NCBI RefSeq assembly: GCF_026342405.1
Contig: NZ_JAPEMU010000001.1
Coordinates: 8,742,001 to 8,806,000, forward strand
DNA from: Kitasatospora sp. NBC_00240
GTDB taxonomy: Bacteria; Actinomycetota; Actinomycetes; Streptomycetales; Streptomycetaceae
Direction: 5' to 3'
Length of the DNA: 64,000 bases
Below the pieces are notes generated by a model. It saw only the letters and a program-made list of their open reading frames with translations. It did no database searches and had not been told where the DNA came from. The position numbers and the translations under genes are program-made. Within the stretch, counting starts at the first letter, position 1, and every line of letters begins with the position of its first letter. Shown piece after piece: positions 46,303 to 56,500 of the stretch.

Positions 46303-46444
46303 CCGGCACCGCGCCGGACCCCCTCCGGCCCGGTCATTTCGGCCGGGTCGCGCCCGGCCGCGGGCAGCAGAAGCCGGCCGCCCGGCAGCTGCTGCCCGCG
46401 GCCGGCCGGCTCCCGTACCGGCCGGGTCGCTGTCGCTGCCTCTC

Positions 46445-46732
46445 CTACTGCTCCTGGGCCTGCGGGGCGTGCGCGCCGTGGCCCGCCTTGCACGCGACCA
46501 CCATCGCCTGGTGGATGGCGCGGGCGGTGGTCTCGTCGCCCGCCGGAACGGGGCTGCCGACCACCGTGTACCAGTCCAGCGCGCCGGTGTACTGCACCGT
46601 CAGCCGGGCTTCGCCGTCCACCCAAGTGGTGTGCAGGGTGAGGTCGCCGGAGATCGGGCCGACCTCGGCCGTCTCCACGCCGCCGGGGCCGCTGATGATG
46701 CTCTGCGTGGTCCAGGTCGCCCAGGTGTTCAT
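46445..46732 (-). CDS. Small protein, unknown function, last of the P450-linked group
   Basis: A 95-residue protein. Beta-strand-like sequence (SIISGPGGVETAEVGPISGDLTLHTTWVDGEARLTVQYTG) is followed by a C-terminal helix (TTARAIHQAMVVACKAGH). There is one cysteine. No homologue is recognised. Its ATG overlaps the stop of the upstream 82-codon frame (ATGA), so it is translationally coupled to it. Confidence 0.65.
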   Translation of the reverse strand: MNTWATWTTQSIISGPGGVETAEVGPISGDLTLHTTWVDGEARLTVQYTGALDWYTVVGSPVPAGDETTARAIHQAMVVACKAGHGAHAPQAQEQ

Positions 46733-46977
46733 CGAACCTCACCGCCCCGGCCGGCCGATCCGCCCGGCACCGTCCGTCCGTCCGGCACCGCCTGCCCGCC
46801 CGGTACCGTCTGCCCGCACACCTCGCACCGCGTGACCCGCTCGCGCGGGAACTCCCGGCCCTTCGTCCCGGTCCGGCGCACGCCACCACCGCACCGCGTC
46901 CGCCGACCGGTGCCGTTCGCGGGCCGCCCGGAACCCGTCGTCCGTCCGCCGCCGGCACGCGGCGGCGGCCCCGCCAC
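46729..46977 (-). CDS. Small Cys-containing protein (possible zinc-binding), coupled downstream of the acidic peptide
   Basis: A possible 82-residue protein from a GTG at 46977. It is Arg/Gly-rich and carries TRCGGG and TRCEVCGQT, an incomplete CxxC-type zinc site. Codons are strongly GC3-biased, and its stop overlaps the next gene's ATG. The start follows the previous stop (46983) closely. The function is unknown; a non-coding explanation is possible. Confidence 0.45.
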   Translation of the reverse strand: MAGPPPRAGGGRTTGSGRPANGTGRRTRCGGGVRRTGTKGREFPRERVTRCEVCGQTVPGGQAVPDGRTVPGGSAGRGGEVR

Positions 46978-46982
46978 GGCGC

Positions 46983-47144
46983 TCAGGACCGCCCCTCCAG
47001 CTCCTCGTAGGTGTCGCCCTCGGCCTGCGACGTCTCCTGCGCGTGCATGTTCTGCATCGAGGTGATGCCCTCCTCCGGGTCCGCCGCGCGGACGTCCTCG
47101 TCCTGGTCGCTGCTCGCCTGTGACCGTGCGCTCATGTCCGACAT
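46983..47144 (-). CDS. Small acidic peptide following the P450 gene
   Basis: A 53-residue, Asp/Glu/Ser/Gln-rich peptide (MSDMSARS ... VRAADPEEGITSM ... QAEGDTYEELEGRS) from the ATG at 47144, which has a GAGGGAG site. An upstream in-frame start would add a basic low-complexity stretch, so it is rejected. It has no Cys and only one Tyr. It could be a small regulatory or carrier protein, or a peptide precursor; nothing in the sequence settles this. It lies 114 bases after the P450 stop, beyond a palindrome. Confidence 0.55.
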   Translation of the reverse strand: MSDMSARSQASSDQDEDVRAADPEEGITSMQNMHAQETSQAEGDTYEELEGRS

Positions 47145-47157
47145 CGCGAACTCCCTC

Positions 47158-47175
47158 GCCTCGGCCGGCCGAGGC
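47158..47175. other. 18-bp perfect palindrome between P450 and acidic-peptide gene
   Basis: GCCTCGGCC-GGCCGAGGC directly abuts the ribosome site of the acidic-peptide gene. In RNA it can form a hairpin just ahead of that start, so it may limit translation or end the P450 transcript. Confidence 0.55.
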
Positions 47176-47258
47176 CGGCCGTCGCTGCGGGCGGTCGCCG
47201 GGCCGGGTCTGTGCCTCTCCCCAGGGTGCCTCCGGCCCGGCATCCGGGCCAACCGGGT

Positions 47259-48461
47259 TCACCAGGCCACCGGCAGCGAGTCCACGCCGTACACCACCGA
47301 GTGACCGCGGAACACCAGCTGCTCCTCCGGCACCGTGATCCGCAGCCCCGGGAGCCGGCGCAGCAGGGTCTCCAGCGCGATCTGCAGTTCGGCCCGGGCC
47401 AGCGGCTGGCCGAGGCACTGGTGGACGCCGAAGCCGAAGGCCAGGTGCCGGCGTGCGTCGCGGGACACCTCCAGCTCGTCGGCGGCGCCGAACAGCTCCT
47501 CGTCCCGGTTGGCGGTGGAGAGCATCGCGAGCACACCCTGGCCGGCCCGGACCAGCGTGCCGCCGAGGTCCACATCCTCGACGGCCACCCTCGCCAGCCC
47601 GGACTGGACGATGGTCAGGTAGCGCAGCAGCTCCTCCACCGCGCCCCGGACCAGCCCCGGATCGGCCCGCAGCCGGGCGGCCTGCTCCGGCCGGCGCAGC
47701 AGCGCGACGGTGGACAGCGCGGTCATGTTGGCGGTGGTCTCGTGCCCCGCGACGAGCAGCAGCAGCCCGGTGGAGGCGATCTCGGCGGGGCTGACGTCCT
47801 CGCGGGCGGCCAGCCGGCTCAGCATGTCGTCGGCGGGTTCCCGCTTCTTGCGGGCGGCCAGCTCGGTCAGGTAGTCGATCAGCCGGCGCTGGGCCGCCTC
47901 GACCTCCGACTGGGTGGCACGGTTGTCGAGCAGCGTCCTGCTCTGCGCCTGGAACAGCTCGTGGTCCTCGTACGGCACTCCCAGCAGCAGGCAGATCACG
48001 AGGGAGGGGACGGGCAGCGCGAAGTCGGTGACCAGGTCGGCAGTCGCGCCCGCGGCGGTCATCCGGTCGAGGGTCTCGTCGACGATCCGCTGGATTCCGG
48101 GGCGCATCGCGTCCACCCGGTGCACCAGGAAGTCCTTGGTGACCATGCGGCGCAGCCGGGCGTGCTCGGGGTCGTCCATCCGGATGAAACTCGGGTTGGT
48201 CACCGCCAGCGCCCGGCGGCCGGGGGTGAGGAAGGGGAAGCCGGGGTGCCGGGCGTCGGCGCTGAAGCGCGGGTCGGACAGGACGGTGCGGACCTCGTGG
48301 TGGCCGGTCACCAGCCAGCAGAATGCGCCGTCGGGCAGCTCCGCCGGGGTCACCGTCCCCTGGCGGGCGGCCTGGTCGTAGGCGGGCGGCGGGTCGAAGG
48401 GGCAGCTGCCGTGGGCGGCGGGGAGGGCGAGGGCGGCGGGCGCGGTGGGTGTGGTCGTCAC
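47259..48461 (-). CDS. Cytochrome P450, CYP105-like
   Basis: A 400-residue soluble P450 that inserts oxygen into small molecules. The heme ligand is Cys349 in FGFGVHQCLGQ; the I-helix is AGHETT (238-243), the K-helix EELLR (276-280) and MDDPEH precedes the B-C region. These fit the CYP105 group. The GTG at 48461 has an AAGGA site; a GTG at 48536 that overlaps the ferredoxin stop (GTGA) would give a 25-residue longer form. Electrons come from the ferredoxin encoded directly upstream. The substrate is unknown. Confidence 0.93.
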   Translation of the reverse strand: MTTTPTAPAALALPAAHGSCPFDPPPAYDQAARQGTVTPAELPDGAFCWLVTGHHEVRTVLSDPRFSADARHPGFPFLTPGRRALAVTNPSFIRMDDPEHARLRRMVTKDFLVHRVDAMRPGIQRIVDETLDRMTAAGATADLVTDFALPVPSLVICLLLGVPYEDHELFQAQSRTLLDNRATQSEVEAAQRRLIDYLTELAARKKREPADDMLSRLAAREDVSPAEIASTGLLLLVAGHETTANMTALSTVALLRRPEQAARLRADPGLVRGAVEELLRYLTIVQSGLARVAVEDVDLGGTLVRAGQGVLAMLSTANRDEELFGAADELEVSRDARRHLAFGFGVHQCLGQPLARAELQIALETLLRRLPGLRITVPEEQLVFRGHSVVYGVDSLPVAW

Positions 48462-48532
48462 GATGAGTCCTTCCGTTGCCGGCCACGCGGCGCCGGGCAC
48501 CCGGACCGGGCGGTCGGCGGGCGCGGCGGATG

Positions 48533-48742
48533 TCACGGTGCCCCGGCGGCTTCGCTCGCGGTGATGGCGCCGCCGGGGCAGAGCACGGCGGCCAGCCGGA
48601 CGTCGGCGTGCAGGCCCGGCGCCGGGTGCTCCTGGCGGAGTGTCACCAGACCGTCCTCGTCACTCTGCTCGAACACCTCCGGCGCGGTCAGGACGCACTG
48701 GCCCGAGCTGCAGCAACGGTCCTGATCAAGGATCACCTGCAT
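48533..48742 (-). CDS. [3Fe-4S] ferredoxin, P450 redox partner
   Basis: A 69-residue ferredoxin. The cluster ligands lie in DRCCSSGQCVLTAPEVF (Cys-x5-Cys pattern) and CPGGAI, with the residue between the first and second ligand typical of 3Fe-4S types. Such proteins pass electrons to CYP105 enzymes. The ATG at 48742 has GGAGG eight bases upstream. It starts the operon. Confidence 0.95.
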   Translation of the reverse strand: MQVILDQDRCCSSGQCVLTAPEVFEQSDEDGLVTLRQEHPAPGLHADVRLAAVLCPGGAITASEAAGAP

Positions 48743-48819
48743 GCGGAACACCTCCGTGGGGCGGTGGCGGGCGGCGGGGGCCGTCCGTCACTGGCGTCCT
48801 GACAACGTAGCGGCGACTC

Positions 48820-48842
48820 TGTCGCACACGAATGGTGCGGCA
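48820..48842. promoter_or_regulatory. Inverted repeat upstream of the ferredoxin-P450 operon
   Basis: TGTCGCAC and GTGCGGCA form an 8-bp inverted repeat with one mismatch and a 7-base centre, 78 bases before the ferredoxin start. It is a plausible operator; no regulator is encoded next to it. Confidence 0.5.
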
Positions 48843-49100
48843 CCGGATGGGATGAGAATGGCCGATTAACGGGGGTGGGAGCGCGCGCCCCTGACGCGGG
48901 GCGGTCGGGGTGACGGCCGGGATCTCCCGCCGTGCTCGCCGGTCCCTGCCCGGCGTCCTGGCGGGTCCGTCCCGGAGGTCCGTTCGGGGCGCGGCGCGGG
49001 CGTCCCCTCCGGACCGTCGCGGGCTCGCCTCCGACCTGGTCGACCGGGCCGTTTCGTGGGGAGCGCCGAGATATCAGTGTGGTGCATTGAGTTTAAAAGT

Positions 49101-49121
49101 GTTCGAAAATGTTGTAGATTC
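49101..49121. promoter_or_regulatory. AT-rich motif copy 1 (GTTCGAAAATGTTG core)
   Basis: GTTCGAAAATGTTG lies in an AT-rich island without an adjacent gene start. The motif recurs at 50986-51000 and, inverted, within 57911-57930. DeoR-type regulators bind this kind of sequence; the link is inference. Confidence 0.5.
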
Positions 49122-49165
49122 GGGAGCGCGGTCAAGGTCGGACGCCGGTCCTGACCGCCCCGAAC

Positions 49166-49231
49166 GTCCCCCACCGGTTGCCCTGACATCGCCGGTGGGG
49201 GACCCCCATCGACCCCGCGTACGCCGCGGGG
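49166..49231. terminator. Two adjacent hairpins (49166-49203 and 49213-49231)
   Basis: GTCCCCCACCGG pairs with CCGGTGGGGGAC over 12 bp around a 14-base loop. Ten bases on, CCCCGCG pairs with CGCGGGG. They lie about 300 bases downstream of the DeoR stop. Confidence 0.6.
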
Positions 49232-49522
49232 ATCGAGGCACCGTCCCGGCGGACCAGCTGTCCGGCCCCGCAGAGTCGCGCGGGCCGTGGTCCCTGCCGG
49301 CGGTGGGACCGCCGACGGCCGCTGAGGGTCGGCCCGACCGCGGACCCGGGGCCGCCGGCGCCGCGAGTCGGCAGGCGCCGGCGGCTTTCGCCTGTCCGGA
49401 GCCCGTCCGGAGTCGGTCCGGAGTCGGCCCGAGCCGGTCGGGAGTCGGTCCGAGCCGCTCCGCGCAGGTCGGGAGTCGACCCGAGCCGGTTGGGGGCGTG
49501 CCCGGTCGGGGCAGGCCGCGGC

Positions 49523-50353
49523 CTAACCGGGCAGCGCGTCCGTCCCCCCGGCGTCGGAGGCCTCCGCGACGACCAGCTCGCCGACCACCTCCGCCAGGGC
49601 CGAGCGGTCCTCCGCCGCCAGGCCGGCGTCGGTGACGAAGTAGTCCACCTCGTGCAGCCCGGCGAAGCTGCTCAGGCCGGTGACGCCCCACTTGGTGTGG
49701 TCGGCGACCACGGCGACCCGCCGGGCGCACCCGATCAGGGCCCGGTTGGTCTGCGCCTCGGCCAGGTTCGGGGTGGTCAGACCGGCCCGGGCGGAGGCGC
49801 CGTGCGTCCCCAGGATCAGCAGGTCCACGTGCAACGAAGCGATCACCATGTCCGCGAGCGGTCCGACCAGCACCTGCGAGGGGGTCGGTGCGCCACCGGT
49901 GAGCAGGACCGACGGCGAGGTCGGGCCCTTGACGCTCTCGGACTCCAGCAGCTGCGCGATCGGCAGGGAGTTGGTCACCACGGTCAGCCCCGGTACGGAG
50001 ACCAGCTTGGCGGCCACCGCGTGCACCGTGGTGCCGCCGCCCAGCGCGACCACGCTGCCGGGTGTCACCAGCAGGGCCGCGGCCTCCGCGATGGCCCGCT
50101 TGGCAGACGTTTCCAGGCCGCTCTTGGCCGCGAACCCGACCTCGTCACCGGTGCGGCCGACGAGCCCGACGGCGCCGCCGTGCACCTTCTCCACGTCGCC
50201 GCTGCGCGCCAGCGCGTCCAGGTCGCGCCGGACGGTCATGTCCGAGACGCCCAGCTGCTCCACCAGCTCCGACACGCGGACAGCACCGTCGCGCCGGATC
50301 GCTTCCATGATCAGCGCGCGGCGCTGATGCGCGAGAAGTCCTTGATCAGCCAC
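49523..50353 (-). CDS. DeoR-family transcriptional regulator, paralogue 1
   Basis: A 276-residue sugar-metabolism regulator. The helix-turn-helix RRALIMEAIRRDGAVRVSELVEQLGVSDMTVRRDL is at residues about 10-44, and a DeoR effector domain with TNSLPIAQLL, LILGTHGA, TTPNLAEAQTNRAL and ADHTKWG follows. It is strongly similar along its whole length to the DeoR at 58079. The GTG at 50353 was chosen because both paralogues then begin VADQGLL; an ATG at 50395 is the alternative. The IR TCCGCA-GTG-TGCGGA at 50415-50429 may be its own operator. Confidence 0.92.
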   Translation of the reverse strand: MADQGLLAHQRRALIMEAIRRDGAVRVSELVEQLGVSDMTVRRDLDALARSGDVEKVHGGAVGLVGRTGDEVGFAAKSGLETSAKRAIAEAAALLVTPGSVVALGGGTTVHAVAAKLVSVPGLTVVTNSLPIAQLLESESVKGPTSPSVLLTGGAPTPSQVLVGPLADMVIASLHVDLLILGTHGASARAGLTTPNLAEAQTNRALIGCARRVAVVADHTKWGVTGLSSFAGLHEVDYFVTDAGLAAEDRSALAEVVGELVVAEASDAGGTDALPG

Positions 50354-50414
50354 CAGATCCCCAGACCCGCCGTCGAGAGTGTCGTCCGTCGGCATGAATG
50401 TACTGCAGAGACAA

Positions 50415-50429
50415 TCCGCAGTGTGCGGA
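50415..50429. promoter_or_regulatory. Inverted repeat upstream of DeoR paralogue 1
   Basis: TCCGCA-GTG-TGCGGA is a perfect 6+3+6 inverted repeat 62 bases upstream of the chosen DeoR start. Possible autoregulatory site. Confidence 0.5.
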
Positions 50430-50985
50430 CGGTTCCGACGTCGGAGGCGGGCGACCGCGTCGAAGCACCGCGCGCCGACCTCCCGGGGGGCCGGCGCGAA
50501 GGGGGCGGCGGGGATTTCGGAGTCCATCGGTCAGCTCCATCTCTCGGCTTGGATCACCTGCGGCGGGCGGCTCCACGACGCCCGGCGGCCCCGGGGACGT
50601 GCCGCCGGATCCGACCGGCCGGTCCGTCCGGCGGGTCCTGGGCCCGGTCGCGACCGGGCCTGCGGGTGCTTCCATTCCGCCCTCCGCGCAGGTCGGCTCC
50701 GACACCGGTGAGGACACCGAACCGACACGGTTCCCGCAGAGCGTGCGGGCACCGTAGGTAGTACGGCCGGTAGGTAGGTCCGGGGAATGGGGGCGCGGGT
50801 GGCGGCGGCCGAGGTCCGAATCTGTTGCCCCGGGGCTCGCCGTTGCCCTCCTGTCGTTGGTTCCGGTCGGTCGTGATGGATTGCCGGGGCCCCTGCGAGA
50901 CCGGTCCGACGGCTCGACGTAGGCGGTGCGCGGCTCTTGGGGTCCACTGGGCGACCCCGTGGACTATTGCCTTTCGTTGATAAAT

Positions 50986-51000
50986 GTTGGAAAATGCTGA
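50986..51000. promoter_or_regulatory. AT-rich motif copy 2 (GTTGGAAAATGCTGA)
   Basis: Preceded by GTTGATAA, giving two overlapping AAATGTTG/AAAATGCTG half-repeats. It matches the copies at 49101 and 57911-57930. The nearest gene start is the DeoR paralogue 1, over 600 bases away. Confidence 0.5.
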
Positions 51001-51521
51001 CTATGGAAGAGGGTGTTCAACCCCTGCGCCGGGAGGCACCCTCGACCGCCCCGCCGGGCTGCCCTGGAACACCCGGCGGGGCATGATTCCTCACAAAACT
51101 GGCCACGTCCTGGCCGGGCCCGGCCAGGGGCCGGGACGAATCCACCGCACCCGCGGGAGTCGTGAGACTCCGTCACGCCGAGGGTTCCCCCCATGAGCTG
51201 CCGCACCTCGCACAACGGCGGCGGCTGGGATCCGAGCCGGGACGGCGGCAGTGAGCCGTTGAGGGGCGGCGATCCTGCCATCCACCGGGCTGCCGGTGCG
51301 CGCGCCCGCTACGCCCGCACCGGCAGCCGTTCTCTCCCCGGGGACGGGAGGCGGGCACGGCCCGACGGTCTGCTCCGAGGCCGCGGCGGCGCGCGAGCCG
51401 GCCGGTCCCGCCGCCCACCGGCGTTGCTCCGCCGAAGTCCGACGGCACCTGACGCAGGGACAGCAGGAACAAGAGGAACAGCAGGAACGGTGCCGGTGGG
51501 CCTGTGGGCGGAGGCAAGGCC

Positions 51522-51551
51522 GTAGCCTGCCGCACCGGTGCGGCAGGCTAC
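51522..51551. terminator. 30-bp perfect palindrome downstream of the ECF42 gene
   Basis: The arms GTAGCCTGCCGCACC and GGTGCGGCAGGCTAC are exact complements with no spacer. It lies past the 33-bp repeats after the leftward sigma-factor gene and may end its transcript. Its length is unusual. Confidence 0.6.
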
Positions 51552-51565
51552 CCGGCCGCACCGGC

Positions 51566-51664
51566 GTCGCGTACGTCCCGGCATCCACCGGAGGGCACGT
51601 CGCGTACGTCCCGGCATCCACCGGAGGGCACGTCGCGTACGTCCCGGCATCCACCGGAAGGCCG
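51566..51664. repeat. 33-bp tandem repeat, three units
   Basis: A unit starting GTCGCGTACGTCCCGG and ending CGGAGGGCAC repeats at 51566, 51599 and 51632, the last differing at its end. It reaches to the stop of the sigma-factor gene. Confidence 0.9.
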
Positions 51665-52897
51665 TTACCCCAGTTGGTCGCGGCGGCGGGTCAGGTAGGC
51701 GGTCTCGGCGGTGTTGCCCGCCAGGGCGACGGCCCTGTCGTAGGCCGCGCGCGACTCCTGACTGCGGCCCAGCCGGCGCAGCAGGTCGGCGCGGGTCGCA
51801 TGGTAGGCGTGATAACCGTCCAAGGCCTCCGCCAGCCGGTCCACGGCCGCGAGTGCCACCTGGGGGCCGTCGATCTCGGCGACCGCGACGGCCCGGTTGA
51901 GGGCGACGACCGGCGAGGGATCGAGGCGGACGAGCTGGTCGTAGAGGGCGAGCACCTGCGACCAGTCGGTGTCGCGGACATCGCGGGCGGAGGTGTGCAC
52001 GGCATTGATCGCCGCGAGGATCTGGTAACGCCCCGGGGCCGTCCCGGCGGCCAGTCGCTCGCGCACCAGCCGGTGGCCCTCGGCGATCAGCGCCCCGTCC
52101 CAGGAGCCGCGGTCCTGCTCGCCGAGGGCGACCAGTTCACCGCTCGGCGACACCCGGGCCGGACGGCGGGCCTCGGCCAGCAGCATCAGCGCCAGCAACC
52201 CGGCCACCTCGCCGTCCTGCGGCACGAGGGTCCGGAGCAGGCGTGTGAGCCGGACGGCCTCGGCGGTCAGATCCGGACGGACCGGATCGGAGTCCGGGCC
52301 GGTCGCCAGGTAGCCCTCGTTGAAGACGAGGTACAGGACCGCGAGCACGCCGCCGACGCGTGCCGGGAGGTCCTGCTCGGACGGCACCCGATAGGGGATG
52401 CGGGCCACCTTGATCTTGGCCTTCGCCCGGGTGATCCGCTGCCCCATGGCGGCTTCCTGCACCAGGAAGGCCCGGGCGATCTCGGGCACGGTCAGACCAC
52501 CGACCATCCGCAGCGTCAGCGCCACGCGGCTCTGCATCGCCAGCGCCGGGTGACAGCAGGTGAAGATCAGCCGGAGCCGCTCGTCCCCGACCGGGCCGAC
52601 CGGCTCGGGCGGGCCGTCGTCGGACAACAACTGAGCCTCCGTCTGCTTGTCGTCGCGCCTGTTCTCGCGCCGGATCCGGTCGATGGCCTTGCGGGCGGCG
52701 GTGGTGGTCAGCCAGGCGCCGGGGTTGGGCGGCACACCGTCGCTCGGCCAGTGCTCGACGGCGGTCACGAACGCCTCGGCCGCCGCCTCCTCGGCGATGT
52801 CGAGGTCACCGAAGCGCCTGGCCAGGGAGGCGACCACCCGGGCCCACTCCTCCTGGTGGGCCCGGGTGATCGCCTCCCGTACGTCGACCCCGCTCAC
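51665..52897 (-). CDS. ECF42-type sigma factor
   Basis: A 410-residue extracytoplasmic-function sigma factor. Sigma-2 (about 10-80, FGDLDIAEEAAAEAFVTAVEHW, PGAWLTTTAARKAIDRIRR) and sigma-4 (about 100-165, VALTLRMVGGLTVPEIARAFLV) are followed by a 200-residue C-terminal extension with TPR-like helices. Such an extension is the mark of ECF42 and is thought to control activity in place of an anti-sigma factor. Its start overlaps the upstream DGPF gene stop (ATGA), the standard pairing of the group. Confidence 0.93.
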   Translation of the reverse strand: MSGVDVREAITRAHQEEWARVVASLARRFGDLDIAEEAAAEAFVTAVEHWPSDGVPPNPGAWLTTTAARKAIDRIRRENRRDDKQTEAQLLSDDGPPEPVGPVGDERLRLIFTCCHPALAMQSRVALTLRMVGGLTVPEIARAFLVQEAAMGQRITRAKAKIKVARIPYRVPSEQDLPARVGGVLAVLYLVFNEGYLATGPDSDPVRPDLTAEAVRLTRLLRTLVPQDGEVAGLLALMLLAEARRPARVSPSGELVALGEQDRGSWDGALIAEGHRLVRERLAAGTAPGRYQILAAINAVHTSARDVRDTDWSQVLALYDQLVRLDPSPVVALNRAVAVAEIDGPQVALAAVDRLAEALDGYHAYHATRADLLRRLGRSQESRAAYDRAVALAGNTAETAYLTRRRDQLG

Positions 52898-53217
52898 AGG
52901 AACGGCCGCACCTCGACCTTCCGGTTGCAGGCCTTCGACCCCTCGGCGGCCAGCTTGAGCGCCACGTCCAGATCCGCGGCCTCGATGATCCAGAAACCGG
53001 CGAGGAACTCCTTCGACTCCACGAACGGCCCGTCGGTGAACATCGCCTCCCCACCCCGGTTGTCGATCACGGTGGCCGTGCCGGGCGCACCGAGGCCGCC
53101 GGCGAAGACCCAGTGGCCCTCGGCCACCAGCCGGTCGTTGAACACGTCGATCGCGGCGTCCTCCTCCGGGGTGGCCAGGCCGGCTTCTTCAAAGATCACG
53201 GAAACCATGTACTGCAT
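52894..53217 (-). CDS. YCII-related DGPF-domain protein, ECF42 partner
   Basis: A 107-residue protein. MQYMVSVIFEE starts a YCII/DGPF fold; MFTDGPFVESKEFLAGFWIIEA carries the DGPF signature and AADLDVALKLA ends it. DGPF proteins are regular targets and neighbours of ECF42 sigma factors; their role is not known. An AGGAGA site precedes the ATG at 53217. The 277-residue upstream extension in frame is not supported. Confidence 0.92.
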   Translation of the reverse strand: MQYMVSVIFEEAGLATPEEDAAIDVFNDRLVAEGHWVFAGGLGAPGTATVIDNRGGEAMFTDGPFVESKEFLAGFWIIEAADLDVALKLAAEGSKACNRKVEVRPFL

Positions 53218-53746
53218 CTCGGAACATCTCCTGTGCTTCGGGGCACCCCTCGCGGGCGGCCGCTCACTCGTACAACGAACAGCTCCGCCCCGATCCGACA
53301 CCCCTTCCCGGAATTCCCGCAGGGAATTTCCGGACCCTGCCGTACCGCAGCAGCCCGCCGGTGCCGCCACGGCCCATCGTGGACGAAGGCCCGCCGGAAG
53401 GCCCGCAGGTCGACGGCGTGCCCGTACTCGAACCTCGGGATGGGCGCCTCCGGGCCGGCCGGCCGGCGGGCAGCGCTGGCGGGCCGCCCCGAACCGTTCG
53501 AAGCGGGCAGCGCCCCCGGCCGGCGGCCGAAGCCGCTCGCGCGGCTGCTCGACCACCCGCGCGGTTGCTTCACCACCCGCAGGCCGCCGGTCACGCCAGG
53601 TGCCCGCCGCGCCGCCGGTGAGAGCTCCCCGAGCTGGTTCCGGATCTCGCCCGGTGCTCCTGAGGGAGGATCGGGCCGCCCGGACGTGGCAGCCCGCCAC
53701 CGGGCGGGGCCGGGGGCGGGCTGTCACGGAAGCGCGGGGTGGGGGG
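53218..53746. other. Intergenic region upstream of the DGPF/ECF42 pair
   Basis: No gene is supported. On the minus strand TGTCGG (53295-53300), a 17-base spacer and CGTT (53274-53277) fit an ECF-type promoter reading into DGPF. AATTCCC-GCA-GGGAATT (53312-53328) is a perfect inverted repeat just upstream. Confidence 0.5.
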
Positions 53747-54759
53747 TCAGGCGGGGAGGCCGATGCGGCGTTCGCCGTTGCGGCGTTGCTGGATGACGAC
53801 GGCGGCGACGAGGAGGGCGCCCTGGGCGACGTTCTGCCAGAAGGCGTTGATGCCCTGGACGGTGAGGCCGTTCTCGAGGCAGCCGAGGAGGGCGACGGCG
53901 AGGAGGGTGCCGCCGATGCCGCCCTTGCCGCCCTTGAGGGCTGCGCCGCCCAGGGCTGCTGCGGTGATGGCCTTGAGTTCGAGGCCTTCGCTGCCGGAGG
54001 TGGGCTGGCCGGAGCCGGTGCGGGCGGTGAGGAGGATGCCGGCTACGGCGGCGACGACGCCGATGAGGGCGTAGACGGCGACGAGGTACTTGTTGATGTT
54101 GATGCCGGCGAGGCGGGCTGCGGTGTCGTTGCCGCCGATGGCGTAGACGTTGCGGCCGATGTCGGTGTACTTGAGGAGGAGGTGGACGGCGAGGGCGACG
54201 ACGATGAGGATCCACACCATGACGGGGAGGCCGGCGATCTTGCCGCGGCCGAGGAAGACGAAGACGTCGTTGTTGAGGACGTAGCCCTGGGCGCGGCCGT
54301 CGGAGATGAGTTGGGCGAGGCCCTTGTAGGCGGCGAGGCCGGCGAGGGTGGCGATGGTGGGGTTGACGCGGCCGTAGACGATGATGACGCCGTTGAGGAT
54401 GCCGACGAGCAGGCCGGCGCCGACGGCGGCGGCGATGCCGGCGAGGGCGTTGGAGCCGGCGGAGGTGAAGGCCATGGCGGAGACGACGGAGGCGACGCCG
54501 GCCTGGGAGCCCACGGAGATGTCGAGGCCGCCGCAGATGATGACGGCGGTCTGGACGACGGCGAGCAGGCCGGTGATGGTGCCGGCCTCGGCGATGACCT
54601 GCATGTTGGAGACGCTGAGGTAGTTGTCGTTCAGGATGCCGAACAGGCCCAGGACCAGCACCAGGGCACCGATCAGGCTGAGGTTCTGACCGCCCAGGGC
54701 GGCGAGCGGGGAACGCTTGCGGGCCGGCTTGGTGGCGCGCCGGTCGGCCGTCGCTGTGG

Positions 54760-54763
<4 letters not shown>
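53747..54763 (-). CDS. Sugar ABC transporter permease, RbsC/AraH-like
   Basis: A 338-residue permease of the BPD_transp_2 family with eight to ten membrane helices. GGLDISVGSQAGV (helix 2) and LEGLKAITAAALGGAALKGGKGGIGGT-like sequence near 265-290 (here LELKAITAAALGGAALKG) are the family's coupling region. It forms a homodimeric channel with the adjacent ATPase. The start overlaps the ATPase stop by four bases (ATGA). It is the last gene of the operon. Confidence 0.93.
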
Positions 54764-56382
<1,619 letters not shown>

Positions 56383-56500
56383 CGAGGGCCTCGCAGACGG
56401 TGGGCCGATCGGCGCCGTGAGCCGATGCGACGGGTGGGTGGGGGCGCCGGCGCGGTGGGTGGGGGAACTGCCGCGCCGGCGCGTCCGGGGGCCTGCCGGG

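Larger units (their letters stand above)
48866..49522. other. Gene-poor interval between P450 operon and DeoR gene
   Basis: No gene is supported. It contains an AT-rich island with a motif copy (49095-49121), two hairpins, and from about 49397 to 49490 a degenerate run of CCGGAGTCGGT-like repeats. The hairpins at 49166-49231 may terminate transcripts leaving the DeoR gene leftward. Confidence 0.6.
50354..51664. other. Long non-coding interval upstream of DeoR paralogue 1
   Basis: About 1.3 kb without a supported gene. It holds the inverted repeat at 50415-50429, motif copy 2 at 50986, a 30-bp palindrome at 51522 and the 33-bp repeat array at 51566. Open frames here are Arg/Pro/Ala-rich and lack ribosome sites. 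Confidence 0.6.

Noticed and set aside
51566..51664. 33-bp repeats as a CRISPR array
   Set aside because: Units are directly adjacent with no spacers and no cas genes are present; simple tandem repeat.
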